DNA of 64,000 bases from Planktothrix paucivesiculata PCC 9631 (GCF_900009265.2 NZ_LR735021.1:188436-252435); one strand, 5' to 3'. Positions 45,012-54,916 are shown, numbered from the stretch's first letter. Notes: generated by a model from the letters alone, not told the origin. Numbers and translations: made by a program.

Positions 45012-46037
45012 ATGACTGTCCTTTCCCCCGAACTGAAACACCGTTTATCCACACCCCTAAAAATTGGCACTGTAGAAGTCAACAGTCGCGTCCTCCAATC
45101 CCCCCTATCCGGTGTCACCGATTTGGTTTTTCGGCGTTTAGTGCGTCGCTACGCCCCCGACTCCATGATGTACACCGAAATGGTTCACGCCAGCGAGGTT
45201 TGTCATGTGCGGGGACTTCCGAAAATTATGGAAGTTGACCCCAACGAACGCCCGATTAGTATTCAATTATTCGACTGTCGCCCCGATTTTTTAGCCGACG
45301 CTGCCCAAAAAGCCGTCCAGGAGGGAGCCGATACCATTGATATTAATATGGGTTGTCCGGTGAATAAAATTACCAAAAACGGCGGGGGGTCTTCATTATT
45401 GCGACAACCGGAAATGGCGGAAACTATTATTCGGTCAGTGGTGGCGGCCGTGGATGTGCCTGTCACCGTAAAAACCCGGATTGGTTGGAGTGATGAAGAA
45501 ATCACGATTTTAGATTTTGCCCGTAGAATGCAGGATGCGGGGGCAAAAATGATCACCATTCACGCCCGCACCCGCGCCCAAGGTTATCACGGTCAGGCAA
45601 AATGGGATTGGATTCGACAGGTTAAGGAACAGTTAAGGATTCCCGTGATTGCCAATGGCGATATTTTTTCTGTGGAAACGGCGATTCAATGTTTACAAGA
45701 AACGGGTGCTGATGGGGTGATGTGTTCCCGGGGAACCCTGGGTTATCCGTTTTTAGTGGGAGAAATTGACTATTTTTTGAAAACCGGAGAATTTAAAACC
45801 CTTCCCTCCGTAATTGAACGGTTGCAATGTGCAAAAGAACACTTACAAGCACTGTGGGAATATAAGGGTGAACGGGGGATTTATCAATCTCGAAAACATT
45901 TAACCTGGTATGCAAAAGGGTTTCCTGGGGCCCACGAATTACGGGATCATTTGGCCAGAATTGAAACGGTTGCCCAAGGATGGGAATTATTAGATGATGC
46001 AATAAATCAGTTATCCCAGAACAGTTTTGTGGCTTAG
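45012..46037 (+). CDS. dus: tRNA-dihydrouridine synthase (DusB-like)
   Basis: This 341-residue FMN enzyme reduces uridine to dihydrouridine in tRNA D-loops. Motifs: QSPLSGVTDLVFRRLVRRY, YTEMVHASEV, SIQLFDCRPD, INMGCPVNKITKNGGGSSLL (catalytic Cys), VTVKTRIGW, ITIHARTRAQGY, VIANGDIFS and GVMCSRGTLGYPFL. The TIM barrel and C-terminal helical domain are both complete. DusB is the likeliest subtype; I did not separate it from other Dus types by alignment. Confidence 0.93.
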   Translation: MTVLSPELKHRLSTPLKIGTVEVNSRVLQSPLSGVTDLVFRRLVRRYAPDSMMYTEMVHASEVCHVRGLPKIMEVDPNERPISIQLFDCRPDFLADAAQKAVQEGADTIDINMGCPVNKITKNGGGSSLLRQPEMAETIIRSVVAAVDVPVTVKTRIGWSDEEITILDFARRMQDAGAKMITIHARTRAQGYHGQAKWDWIRQVKEQLRIPVIANGDIFSVETAIQCLQETGADGVMCSRGTLGYPFLVGEIDYFLKTGEFKTLPSVIERLQCAKEHLQALWEYKGERGIYQSRKHLTWYAKGFPGAHELRDHLARIETVAQGWELLDDAINQLSQNSFVA

Positions 46038-46210
46038 AAAACTTTAAAATCATACAAGGGAACACCGGAACAGGTAAGAAAGTCGCAAGCTGATAGAGTT
46101 TGATAATGGCTTGATGTCCTAATTGCCCTGAATACTCTTATAAAACAACCCTGGTTTTGTAGAGGTGAGGTATCCTTGCCCCTAGAGGAAATAATTAGTG
46201 AGGAATGATG

Positions 46211-47134
46211 ATGGAAACATTAAAAGGACGGGATTTTTTAAGTTTGGCGGATGTGAGTATTGAGGAACTCTATTTTTTATTAGATTTAGCGACAAAATTA
46301 AAATCAGGAATGGTCAAATTGCGTCGCAATAAAGTATTAGGATTAATATTTTCTAAGGCTTCAACTCGAACTCGGGTAAGTTTCACCGTAGCCATGTATC
46401 AATTAGGCGGTCAAGTAATTGATTTAAACCCCAATGTTACCCAGGTGAGTCGGGGGGAACCTTTAGTGGATACCGCTAGGGTTTTAGATCGATATTTGGA
46501 TATTACGGCTATTCGTACCTTTGAACAAAAGGATTTAGAAACCTTTGCTAATTATGCCGAAATTCCGGTAATTAATGCTTTAACTGATCGAGAACATCCC
46601 TGTCAAGTTTTAGCGGATTTAATGACGGTTCAAGAATGTTTTGGAACCTTAGAAGGTTTGACTTTAAGTTATTTTGGCGATGGGGCTAATAATATGGCGC
46701 ATTCCCTATTATTAGGCTGTGCTATGGTGGGAATGAACGTTAGAATTGCGACACCAGCTAACTATTTACCCGACGCCGATATTGTTGAACAGGCAAAAAA
46801 TATTGCTCAAGGAAAAACAGAAGTTATGATTACTGATGATCCCCTAGAAGCCGCTCACGGATCTGATGTTGTTTATACTGATGTTTGGGCTAGTATGGGA
46901 CAGGAAGAAGAAGCCAGGGCTAGAATTCCTCTATTTCAACCCTATCAAGTTAATTCCAAATTAATGGAAAAAACCGCCGATAATTCGATTGTTTTACATT
47001 GTTTACCCGCCCATCGGGATGAAGAAATTACCGATGAAGTTATCGAGGGATCTCGGTCAAAAGTTTGGGATGAAGCGGAAAACAGAATGCACGTTCAAAA
47101 GGCATTATTAGCCGTATTATTAGGAGATGATTAA
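46211..47134 (+). CDS. argF: ornithine carbamoyltransferase
   Basis: This enzyme of about 307 residues of arginine synthesis joins ornithine and carbamoyl phosphate to citrulline. Motifs: KASTRTRVSF (carbamoyl-phosphate site), DREHPCQVLADL (HPxQ), DVWASMGQEEE (ornithine loop) and HCLPAHR (active Cys). Three ATGs lie in a row at 46205, 46208 and 46211. I prefer 46211 because GAGGA ends six bases before it. Full length and probably essential. Confidence 0.95.
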   Translation: METLKGRDFLSLADVSIEELYFLLDLATKLKSGMVKLRRNKVLGLIFSKASTRTRVSFTVAMYQLGGQVIDLNPNVTQVSRGEPLVDTARVLDRYLDITAIRTFEQKDLETFANYAEIPVINALTDREHPCQVLADLMTVQECFGTLEGLTLSYFGDGANNMAHSLLLGCAMVGMNVRIATPANYLPDADIVEQAKNIAQGKTEVMITDDPLEAAHGSDVVYTDVWASMGQEEEARARIPLFQPYQVNSKLMEKTADNSIVLHCLPAHRDEEITDEVIEGSRSKVWDEAENRMHVQKALLAVLLGDD

Positions 47135-47217
47135 CTTTTAGACCCTCTGAAAAAGCAAGCGATCGCCAAAATTATCCCACATCCCGATCCCTACCAAAAA
47201 CACAGCCTCCCTAACCC

Positions 47218-47538
47218 ATGCCGTCAGGTAACATCCTAACTGCCACCGATGTCCTAAATTTACTCGTCAGTGGGATCGACAGAATCACCTTAGAAAACGA
47301 ACTCACCGCCTCAGCTTGGATATCCACCCCAGCTAGAGGCGGCTCAAAAAGCGGTATCGGCATAACCTGGACTAGCCCAAACAATCAATCTAGCGTCAGA
47401 ATTATGACTAAACCCGATGGTTCGTCCTATGCCCGCGTTTACAATGGCTCCGGAGGTGGCGCACCCGAAGAACAACCCCTAAACGCATTAGGACAACCTG
47501 GAATTCGTGCACAAACCCACTTTATTTTACTTCCCTAA
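47218..47538 (+). CDS. unknown 106-residue protein, possible orphan toxin tip
   Basis: The protein has an N-terminal helix (ATDVLNLLVSGIDRITLENEL), a central basic strand region (GSKSGIGITWTSPNNQSSVR) and a C-terminal end PDGSSYARVYNGSGG...ALGQPGIRAQTHFILLP. That ending resembles the closing segment of several Rhs/CDI polymorphic-toxin C-termini, but no catalytic motif is certain. An in-frame TAA lies two codons before the ATG, so it is not a split piece of a larger upstream frame. A small acidic gene follows at 20 bp, in the position of an immunity gene. Confidence 0.5.
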   Translation: MPSGNILTATDVLNLLVSGIDRITLENELTASAWISTPARGGSKSGIGITWTSPNNQSSVRIMTKPDGSSYARVYNGSGGGAPEEQPLNALGQPGIRAQTHFILLP

Positions 47539-47557
47539 TCTCACCCCAAAACCCACT

Positions 47558-47983
47558 ATGAATTTTGAAGAAATCTGGCAACAATACGACTTTACCGAAG
47601 CAGAATTACTCTCAATGGGATGGCAATTTCCCTATAATTATATCCTCAATCTTAACTACTACTGGGAACTCAATCCCACTAACACAAATTCTGAAATTGC
47701 CACCACCGAACAACCCCTAAAACTTATCCTAAAATCTTGTATTCGGCTCGATCTACAACTCAAATCAAATCCTAACGAATTAGAGCAAATTCCGGCTAAT
47801 CTTGGCACAATTATCGGCTGGGGTAAAGTGACTCCTTCCCCTTGGTTAGAAAACCTCTCCCTTTCCCCTGATGAATGGCTTCATCTATTTTTTGATATCG
47901 GTGGAAACAACAAAATCGAAGCTCTTTGTCAGTCAATAGTCATCGAACAATTAGCCAAACAATCCTTAGCACTGATTTCGTAA
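47558..47983 (+). CDS. unknown acidic protein, possible immunity protein
   Basis: This 141-residue protein starts at ATG 47558 (MNFEEIWQQYDF). The frame opens earlier at 47507, but that part overlaps the preceding gene and is Pro/Thr-rich. It is acidic with aromatic clusters (GWQFPYNYILNLNYYWELN, WLENLSLSPDEWLHLFFD), a composition often seen in Imm-type immunity proteins. No family is recognised. With the preceding gene it may form a toxin/immunity pair. Confidence 0.5.
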   Translation: MNFEEIWQQYDFTEAELLSMGWQFPYNYILNLNYYWELNPTNTNSEIATTEQPLKLILKSCIRLDLQLKSNPNELEQIPANLGTIIGWGKVTPSPWLENLSLSPDEWLHLFFDIGGNNKIEALCQSIVIEQLAKQSLALIS

Positions 47984-48095
47984 TCAGTTAAGAAACTAAA
48001 TTTATTCAAAGCCAACTATTAACAACAAAAAAATTGACAAATTTGTTCAATAAAGATAAAATTTAGATAATTTATATCTTGATTTATTAAAAATA

Positions 48096-48383
48096 ATGAA
48101 TACTATTAAATTGCGAAAGCACATCGAGCAAAATCTTTTACAAATTTCGGCAGACAACCTAAAGATAATAGCTGAATTTGTTGAATTTATTAAACAAAAA
48201 GAAAACCCTGAAAATATTAATTATCCATTGCCAGAAAATATTTCTTATAAACCCGCTTCGGGTCAGTCGGTATTGCGACACGCTGGTCAGTGGGTTGGTG
48301 ATGACTTACAAGACTGTCTTGACTTAGTTAATCAAACCAGAGGAAAAGTATTGGTCAATAGACATATTAATCCTTTTGAATAA
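48096..48383 (+). CDS. antitoxin of a VapBC-like module (DUF2281-like)
   Basis: This 95-residue protein has an N-terminal helix pair (IKLRKHIEQNLLQISADNLKIIAEFVEFIKQKE) typical of DUF2281-like antitoxins. A C-terminal tail (SVLRHAGQWVGDDLQDCLDLVNQTRGK) fits the pattern of PIN-toxin-binding antitoxin tails. Its TAA stop shares one base with the next ATG (TAATG), so the pair is translationally coupled. Confidence 0.75.
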   Translation: MNTIKLRKHIEQNLLQISADNLKIIAEFVEFIKQKENPENINYPLPENISYKPASGQSVLRHAGQWVGDDLQDCLDLVNQTRGKVLVNRHINPFE

Positions 48384-48829
48384 TGTATCTTTTAGACACG
48401 AATCATTGTAGCCTTATTCTCCTCGATAACCAAGCTGTTATCCAAAACATAGAACAGGTAGGAGAAACTAATATAGCTACCTCAATTATTACAGCAGGTG
48501 AGCTAATTTATATGGCAGAAAATTCCACTAATAAAGATCAAAACTTAATCCTAATCAACCAGTTTATTGAAGATATTAGAGTTTATTATATTGATCAAGA
48601 AACCGCTAAATTCTATGGACAAATTAAAGCAGCCTTAATCAAAGAATTTGGCCCCCAACAAAAAACTAAACGAAAAACAACTAAAATAACAGAATTAGGT
48701 TTTGATGAAAATGATCTGTGGATAGCTGCTATTGCTCGGCGTTATAATTTTACCCTAGTGACATCTGATAGTGACTTCAACCGCATCAAAACAGTTATCA
48801 GTTTGACCCTAGAAAATTGGAGAGCATAA
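48383..48829 (+). CDS. PIN-domain RNase toxin (VapC-like)
   Basis: This 148-residue PIN-domain toxin has LLDTNHCS (first Asp), a Glu in ITAGELIYM, ENDLWIAAIARR (Asp) and LVTSDSDFNRI (Asp), the acidic cluster that cuts RNA. It is a complete VapC-family protein, coupled to the antitoxin gene. It is longer than typical VapC because of a basic insert (KTKRKTTKITELG) before the third acidic motif. A hairpin separates it from the convergent replication gene. Confidence 0.85.
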   Translation: MYLLDTNHCSLILLDNQAVIQNIEQVGETNIATSIITAGELIYMAENSTNKDQNLILINQFIEDIRVYYIDQETAKFYGQIKAALIKEFGPQQKTKRKTTKITELGFDENDLWIAAIARRYNFTLVTSDSDFNRIKTVISLTLENWRA

Positions 48830-48854
48830 AGTATCGCGATCGCTTATTTCCTAA

Positions 48855-48889
48855 AGCCCCTTAGAAAGCTAGGTGTTTTCCAAGGGGCT
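48855..48889. terminator. hairpin between convergent VapC-like and replication genes
   Basis: AGCCCCTT (48855-48862) pairs with AAGGGGCT (48882-48889), with a further inner GAAA/TTTC pair. It sits 6 bp from the stop of the minus-strand gene. No clear T-run follows, so termination is plausible but unproven. Confidence 0.5.
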
Positions 48890-48895
48890 ACGATG

Positions 48896-51800
48896 TTAGT
48901 AGGACTTAAATAGGGAGAGTTGGATGTAATTAGGGCTAAATCGGAAAGGGTCGGGAGTGGGGGTATTTTCAGATACAATCCTATCTAATTTACCGGGATA
49001 TTGACCTTCTAATTTTAACCAATGTTGAAGAATTTCTTCTCGGTGATCTTGGGGGTCAACCAGACGATAAACCCGGATTCGTTTTTTAGCTTCTGTTTGC
49101 GATCGAACACAGGTTAAACCATAGCCAATTTTATCTAAAAAACGCCGTAAAATTGTAATCGGACTCGAATTTTTAGCCAGCCCAATCCCAATAATTGTTT
49201 TAATAGCATTGCGATCTTTGAGGGCAATTTCCGCAATGGTTTGTAAGTCAGTATCGGTATTTTTTAAATCCCGGTTGGGATTTTTCAGTAAAGCAGGAAT
49301 CCCCAATAATTCCATAATTCCAATAATTGCGCCCAACTGAGAACGGTTAAAATCAGGAGCAAAAATATTTCCCTGTCCCTGCTCCATTAATCGTCTAGCA
49401 ATTAGAGCATCTCGACCGATTAAATAGGGACGACCTAGAGTTAAGAAATAATGAATTCTGAGTTGTTCATACCATCCCTGATCATCTTTATTAATGACAT
49501 CGGAAGTAACAGCAATACCGTAACGTAATTTTAACTCATATTTACGGATAGCCCGGCGTTCTTCGGGGGTTTTCGTTAACTTCTGTTGGAGATAGTAATA
49601 TTGACTATCACTGAGATCTAACGCATTCATTACCGCCACAGATTCCGCTTGATAATTCTGATCTTTTACCGCTAGAATGAGTTCATTTAAACTGGGACGT
49701 TCTGAACATTCGGGTTTAAATTTTTGAGTGGATTTAATCGAGTTTTTGGGTATTTTTTTGGCTTGTGGAATCTCAATAATCTGATGACCCTCTGCCATTA
49801 ACGCGGTTAAAATTGTCTCTCGATAACGCGCCATTCCCGCATTAAATCGCACTGCCATTTTTGCCCAAGCGATTAAGGATTCTGCTTGAAATCCCATTTC
49901 TAAATCATCTAAGGTTTCAAAATCCGATTGTTGCAATAGACGAATATTTAAACGGGTTAATTTTTGCCCACTACTCAGTAAAGAACTCATAGAGGTTGTG
50001 CCATTTCCTACCTGATTAAACCCTCGATTTGCCATCCAAATAAATCGCGGAATATTCTCTCGAATTCTTCCCAAAGCTTGACGAACGGAATTTTCCGCTT
50101 GAATCCCTTGAAATATTCCCCAAACCGAGGTAAAATGGTTATTAATTTCAATACTAACTCCCGTCTCAATTGAGGGCGACGCTAATACAATATCATAGCG
50201 TTTTAGTACCTGATTCAAGTCAGAAATTGCCCCATAAGCCGAATGACTAGGATCAGCTAAGGATTCGGAATCTATTCTTAAAATAGAGCGATCAGGAAAT
50301 TGGGTTTGTAAATAGGTTTCTAGGGTGCGAGTCCCCCATTGACTGGCTAATTTTTGGGCAGATAAACAAACAAAAGGTTTCCCCCCTTCAGCAATATGTT
50401 GTTCTAGGTCTTTTACCAGTTGGTCAGGGGTATTTCCTAAATAGTTATGAATTTTCCCGGCTTGATTCTTTGAGGGTTGCCATTCATTTTGAATAATAAA
50501 AGGTTGCAGATGTACCCCCGATAGGCTAGTTAAGTAATCAATGGAAATATCACTTAAATCAGCATCGGAAATCACGACTTGACCCTTGCCCCCTAAAATA
50601 TTTTGCATCAGGATTTTAAAGGATTTAAGGATAGAAACTCGATGGTTTTGACAGGTTTCTGAGTTTAATCCATGCCATAATACTTGTTCAACTTCATCCA
50701 AAATTACTAACCCATTTGACCAGTCTTGGGCTTGAAATTTAACCCCGGAATTAGGATGGAGAGAGTCCATACATAATCCATATCCTAGGGCAGAATTAGG
50801 GGTATCCACGGGGGATTTCATGTATTGTAATCCAAACCGTTGACAGAGGGATTCAATTAGTCGAATTCGATGACCAATGACTAAAACCCATTGACCCTTT
50901 TTAATCGCTTCTTGAACTATAGTTTCTATAACTTTAGTTTTTCCGGTTCCTTTCGGGGATTTAATGGCGATTAGTTTGGCGGATTCAGGTATTTTTAGAT
51001 CGGATAAATAACGGCTATTGAGAGCAATATCGGCGGCATAGGTTAACCGATTAAAAGAAAAAGCTTTCCAGGTTTCTAAAGGGGTTGCATTTTGATACGC
51101 CTGATCAAATATTGTTTGACCTTGTTCGGCAATTAAATCATCAACTCCTTTGCCTAACTGTGGATTCCAATTGACTATATACACAGAACATTCTGCTTTT
51201 GTGAATAAATATCCTGTTTGCTGAATCGCTGAATTAACGGCTTTAATAGTTCTGGGTTTGGTATCTTGATCAAATACCATATAAATTTTACGATTAGCAG
51301 TTGCAAAAGGCTGTAATTGTTCAATTAAAGCAGGTTTAGCAATTCTATTTCCATATTGATCTCGGGGAACTCGATACCCGCTATGAATCCCAGGAAGTGC
51401 GATCGCAATATATCCGGCTGTTAGTAATGCTCCGGCTTTTTTCGCTCCTTCTGTAATACATAAAGGCAGTTCTGGATGATCAATAACCCAACGCCAAAAT
51501 CCTAAATCTGGCTGATGAAGTTGCAGGTCAGAAGGATGAATATTAACGCCATATTTTTTAGAAATTTGTTCCCAAATCTTCCGGGAAATTCTTAATGCAA
51601 AAATCCCCATCGGTGTGTTAGGAGGATGTTCATATTTAATTAATTTTTCCTGATCTGAATTTAAACGAGGATTTATGGGTTTAAAACATCCCCATAAATC
51701 AGGATTTCCGGTCAAAATATTCATCCCAGAACACCACCATCCTCCTTCATAAAGATGCTGATAACGGTTAAGAATAGGCTGAGAGATACGACCCGTATTT

Positions 51801-51925
51801 AATCGGGGAAGGGTATCAGAATAGAGGAGATAATCTAACGGACGATACCCCTCCAAAGGAATCACATTCAGTTGGGTTAGTTCTTCATCTACGCCGCTTT
51901 TTGTCCACTCTGTCAAATAGTCCAT
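48896..51925 (-). CDS. plasmid-type replication protein, CyRepA family (DUF3854 primase + helicase)
   Basis: This 1009-residue protein has an N-terminal DUF3854/TOPRIM-like primase part (LCITEGAKKAGALLTAGY; YMVFDQDTKP, about 155-285) and a helicase part with Walker A SPKGTGKTKVIE (about 325) and a DExx motif LVILDEVEQVLWH. Later motifs include ASPSIETGVSIE and ALGRIRENI. This matches the CyRepA family of cyanobacterial plasmid replication proteins. Its presence among TA and defence genes may mark an integrated plasmid, or this stretch may itself be extrachromosomal. The frame is intact. No iteron array was seen beside it. Confidence 0.85.
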   Translation of the reverse strand: MDYLTEWTKSGVDEELTQLNVIPLEGYRPLDYLLYSDTLPRLNTGRISQPILNRYQHLYEGGWWCSGMNILTGNPDLWGCFKPINPRLNSDQEKLIKYEHPPNTPMGIFALRISRKIWEQISKKYGVNIHPSDLQLHQPDLGFWRWVIDHPELPLCITEGAKKAGALLTAGYIAIALPGIHSGYRVPRDQYGNRIAKPALIEQLQPFATANRKIYMVFDQDTKPRTIKAVNSAIQQTGYLFTKAECSVYIVNWNPQLGKGVDDLIAEQGQTIFDQAYQNATPLETWKAFSFNRLTYAADIALNSRYLSDLKIPESAKLIAIKSPKGTGKTKVIETIVQEAIKKGQWVLVIGHRIRLIESLCQRFGLQYMKSPVDTPNSALGYGLCMDSLHPNSGVKFQAQDWSNGLVILDEVEQVLWHGLNSETCQNHRVSILKSFKILMQNILGGKGQVVISDADLSDISIDYLTSLSGVHLQPFIIQNEWQPSKNQAGKIHNYLGNTPDQLVKDLEQHIAEGGKPFVCLSAQKLASQWGTRTLETYLQTQFPDRSILRIDSESLADPSHSAYGAISDLNQVLKRYDIVLASPSIETGVSIEINNHFTSVWGIFQGIQAENSVRQALGRIRENIPRFIWMANRGFNQVGNGTTSMSSLLSSGQKLTRLNIRLLQQSDFETLDDLEMGFQAESLIAWAKMAVRFNAGMARYRETILTALMAEGHQIIEIPQAKKIPKNSIKSTQKFKPECSERPSLNELILAVKDQNYQAESVAVMNALDLSDSQYYYLQQKLTKTPEERRAIRKYELKLRYGIAVTSDVINKDDQGWYEQLRIHYFLTLGRPYLIGRDALIARRLMEQGQGNIFAPDFNRSQLGAIIGIMELLGIPALLKNPNRDLKNTDTDLQTIAEIALKDRNAIKTIIGIGLAKNSSPITILRRFLDKIGYGLTCVRSQTEAKKRIRVYRLVDPQDHREEILQHWLKLEGQYPGKLDRIVSENTPTPDPFRFSPNYIQLSLFKSY

Positions 51926-52056
51926 TTCTCTCCCGTTTCAACTCCGAATTTTTAAGCGTAACCTCAGGATGAAACTCTGACTATAAATTTTTGTAAACGT
52001 TTTGACGTCAAAGTGAATTTTTATCGACAAATAGGTACAATTTATGCTAGATAAAA

Positions 52057-54123
52057 CTAAAAATCATATTCCACTTCCAAAATTTCCGTATATTCAAATT
52101 CATTGGGACTTTGATGGACTAAGGGATAGCGATTTCCGGCTAATTCTATCCAGTCTTCCTCACAATCGGTTTTGGGAGAATTGTAGGATAAAACATACTC
52201 TCGTCCGATGCGTTTTTCCATCTCTTGCGCCACTTCTCCGCGCCATTGAGTCTTCGTAACTAAAACAATTAATTGATTCGCTAATTGAGGAATAATACTC
52301 GCAATTTGTCGCCGATAAATTTCATCTAAACTGCCAAAAGGAGAGTCCATAACAATCGGAAATGTACTACTATCGGGGCCCATTAAAGTATTTTTTTGAC
52401 TCCATTCCCTCACGCCTTCAATCACACCCCCAATAAACGATAAACTTAAAATTTGATTTTCCCCCGTGGAAGCGGCGACTTCTGCTTCCTCTCCGGCCGT
52501 GCTTTCTACTAATTTTAATTCATATTTTTCGGTTAATTTTGGTAAATAAGGGGTAAAGGAAATTTGACTAAATAGCTTCTGAACTCGTTTTTCTAACTCA
52601 TGGCGAAATTGCTGGTCTAAATACTGTTTAACCTCACTCAAACGCAGTATGGCATCCTGAGTCACAGCAATTCTTCTTTGAACTAAAAGTTGTTTCATTT
52701 CATTCATTTGTTGCTTATCAATTTGTCGAGATAAACTCTCAATGGTCTGCTTAAAAGTTTCAATTTGCTGTTGATTTGAGCCAGTTTCTCGATTCAGTTC
52801 ACTAATTTTTAGTTCAATTTCATCTAAACGTTTTTGTAACTCTTGAATATCCTCATTCGGAAACTTTCTCAGTTTATTTGTAATACTATCGAGTTCATTT
52901 TCAATCCGTTGTAATTCTTCTCTATTCGTTTGAATATTTAGTTGTTGATGATTGATTTCTTGCCAAAATTCAATCCCTTGTTTGTCTAATTCATCGACTT
53001 GGCTACTCAAACGAATTGCTGTTTCATCAATATCAGCAGTTCCGGCTCGATTTAACAGGTGTTCAACCTGTTCACATTCAGTTTTTCCTGAGATTAACTC
53101 CGCCCCACAAATACATCGTTTTTGCTCTAATAAATTTTGCACAAAATGTTTTGTGATTCCGGTATTTAACTCCCCCCGTTCTCTCATTCCTGAAAATAAA
53201 CTTCTAAATTTTCCCGTTAATTCCGGGATTAAAACCGTATAGGCTTTAGTAGAAATAGCCCGATTAATAGCAATATGAGCTTGATGGAGTTGTTCTCTTA
53301 ATAATTGTTTTTTGCGTTCTAATTCATCTCGCAATTTTTGTAATTCCGCCGCCCCACTTAACTCCATTAAGTGTTCACTTAGGGTACATTTTATCTGTTT
53401 TAAATTCTCTAACTCTTGGTTGATTTCTGTCTGTCTTCGCGATAATTTATCAATTTCCTGCTCCGCTTTTTTCTTGTCTTGTAAATATTTTTTAGTTTCG
53501 GGATTTCCAATAATTGCTAAATCCGTTTCTAGGGATTTTTTAGCTTCTCCTAAATGTTTGATAGAGCGATTTAAAACTTCCACACCCAATAATTCTTTAG
53601 TCGCTTCAGCAATTTCTAATTTACGTTCATCCCTAACAATTTGCTCAATTCGCTCTCCATCAAAAAAGAAATATTGATGTAAACTTAAGGGTAAAATTCG
53701 ATTAATAATTTCCTCCGGTGGGTGAGGTGGTATTACCCAGCGTCCATCATCTCCAGCTACTTGCATTGATAATTCACTGCGACTCTGTTCTATCTCATTC
53801 CCATTTTTATACGCTCGACAAATTCGTTTAACTGAATATCGTTTATGATCATGATCAAAAACTAATTCCACCCAACATCCTATGGCTTTTGTGGGTTCGG
53901 CTTCATTTAAAGCTCGTTTATTAACTAAATGTTCGGAAATAGAAAATGCTGCACTAAACTTTTCATATAAAACCCAAGTAAAAGCATTCATTAAGGTCGT
54001 TTTTCCGGCTCCATTATTACCATGAATAACGGTTGTATTCCGTTCTCCAAACGCTAAATGAATTTCTGGAGTTTTTCCATAAAATTGTCGAAAGTTGCAG
54101 AGTTGAATCGAAATTAATCTCAT
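52057..54123 (-). CDS. DndD-like SMC-family ATPase
   Basis: This 688-residue ABC/SMC-type ATPase has Walker A HGNNGAGKTTLMNAF (about 35-49), YFFFDGERIEQI, long coiled coils (about 190-310 and 370-500) with a Cys-containing hinge (KRCICGAELI), signature STGENQILSLSF and Walker B VMDSPFGSLDE. The layout is that of DndD of the DNA phosphorothioation system, or a close RecN/SbcC-like relative. No DndC, DndE or DndB is in the window. It overlaps the small upstream gene by 4 bp, and a Dnd-type restriction helicase lies 1.3 kb away. DndD identity is likely but unproven. Confidence 0.72.
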   Translation of the reverse strand: MRLISIQLCNFRQFYGKTPEIHLAFGERNTTVIHGNNGAGKTTLMNAFTWVLYEKFSAAFSISEHLVNKRALNEAEPTKAIGCWVELVFDHDHKRYSVKRICRAYKNGNEIEQSRSELSMQVAGDDGRWVIPPHPPEEIINRILPLSLHQYFFFDGERIEQIVRDERKLEIAEATKELLGVEVLNRSIKHLGEAKKSLETDLAIIGNPETKKYLQDKKKAEQEIDKLSRRQTEINQELENLKQIKCTLSEHLMELSGAAELQKLRDELERKKQLLREQLHQAHIAINRAISTKAYTVLIPELTGKFRSLFSGMRERGELNTGITKHFVQNLLEQKRCICGAELISGKTECEQVEHLLNRAGTADIDETAIRLSSQVDELDKQGIEFWQEINHQQLNIQTNREELQRIENELDSITNKLRKFPNEDIQELQKRLDEIELKISELNRETGSNQQQIETFKQTIESLSRQIDKQQMNEMKQLLVQRRIAVTQDAILRLSEVKQYLDQQFRHELEKRVQKLFSQISFTPYLPKLTEKYELKLVESTAGEEAEVAASTGENQILSLSFIGGVIEGVREWSQKNTLMGPDSSTFPIVMDSPFGSLDEIYRRQIASIIPQLANQLIVLVTKTQWRGEVAQEMEKRIGREYVLSYNSPKTDCEEDWIELAGNRYPLVHQSPNEFEYTEILEVEYDF

Positions 54124-54359
54124 TTCACCACATCCTTAATAATTTTGAGAATATCATCATTAATATTCCGGGGATTTTTCATATATAGTTTATCTCGTTC
54201 CGCTTGTAATACCCGTTCAATAATTTCTCGCACTTCCGGGGAAGCATTGATAATTGGGTCTTGAGCTTCTTTAGGATTAATATTATCCCCATAAGTGGAT
54301 TTTTTCTCTGAGAAAACATTAGCAATGGTGCTAATAATACTTTCAGAATATTTAAACAT
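54120..54359 (-). CDS. small partner of the DndD-like ATPase, unknown
   Basis: This 79-residue helical protein (MFKYSESIISTIANVF ... ASPEVREIIERVLQAERDKLY ... DDILKIIKDVVK) is coupled to the ATPase gene through a 4-bp overlap. It does not resemble DndE, which is of similar size but has a different motif set. The coupling suggests a subunit or regulator of the ATPase. No function can be assigned. Confidence 0.7.
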   Translation of the reverse strand: MFKYSESIISTIANVFSEKKSTYGDNINPKEAQDPIINASPEVREIIERVLQAERDKLYMKNPRNINDDILKIIKDVVK

Positions 54360-54619
54360 TTTAATAGGCGCGACATGGCAATTATGATCATTTTAATCTG
54401 AAATTGACAAAAAAATGCGACAAAGCTGAGTTTTAAACCACAAGAGTTGATTAGTCTTAACAAAAATTTATCTTTGGTTGTTGTAATATAAAATACCGTG
54501 CTTGTCACCTAATGACTGTTATGGATCAAAAATGTGTTGACAATGTGTATACAAAGCTGTTAATCTGGAATCAAGCAACAAATCAGCAATTTAGTTTAGC
54601 TCTCACAGAGGTATCATTT

Positions 54620-54916
54620 ATGTGTGGGTCAGAATCTCAAGAGTTAGTCAGCCAAACCCGCGAGGTAACGATCAATATCCGAGCCAAGCAGAATCAACGG
54701 GATTTTATCGATCAAGCGGCTAAAATACAAGGCAAAAGCCGATCAGAGTTCATGCTTCAAACAGCTTACGAAAAAGCCCAAGATGTTATTTTAGGTCACT
54801 GTTTTTTTGGGCTAGATGAGGATAAATTTCAGAAATTCGTGGTGCTGTTAGATACACCGCCTATGCAAAATGAGAAATTACAGGCATTGTTAAATACTAA
54901 ATCGCCGTGGGATTAG
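54620..54916 (+). CDS. tacA: TacA-type antitoxin (DUF1778)
   Basis: This 98-residue ribbon-helix-helix antitoxin contains EVTINIRAKQNQRDFIDQAA, GKSRSEFMLQTAYEKAQDVIL and the tail FQKFVVLLDTPP, the standard TacA plan. ATG 54620 is chosen because GAGG (54608-54611) lies eight bases upstream and the product then has family length. A frame from 54512 adds 36 residues that do not fit. That leader instead holds a TTGACA box (54537-54542) and the palindrome TGTATACA-like site at about 54546-54553, probably promoter and operator. Confidence 0.85.
   Translation: MCGSESQELVSQTREVTINIRAKQNQRDFIDQAAKIQGKSRSEFMLQTAYEKAQDVILGHCFFGLDEDKFQKFVVLLDTPPMQNEKLQALLNTKSPWD

Noticed and set aside
48896-52056. Plasmid origin with iterons beside the CyRepA gene
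   Set aside because: I looked for short direct repeats in the flanks (48830-48895 and 51926-52056) and saw none that are convincing.
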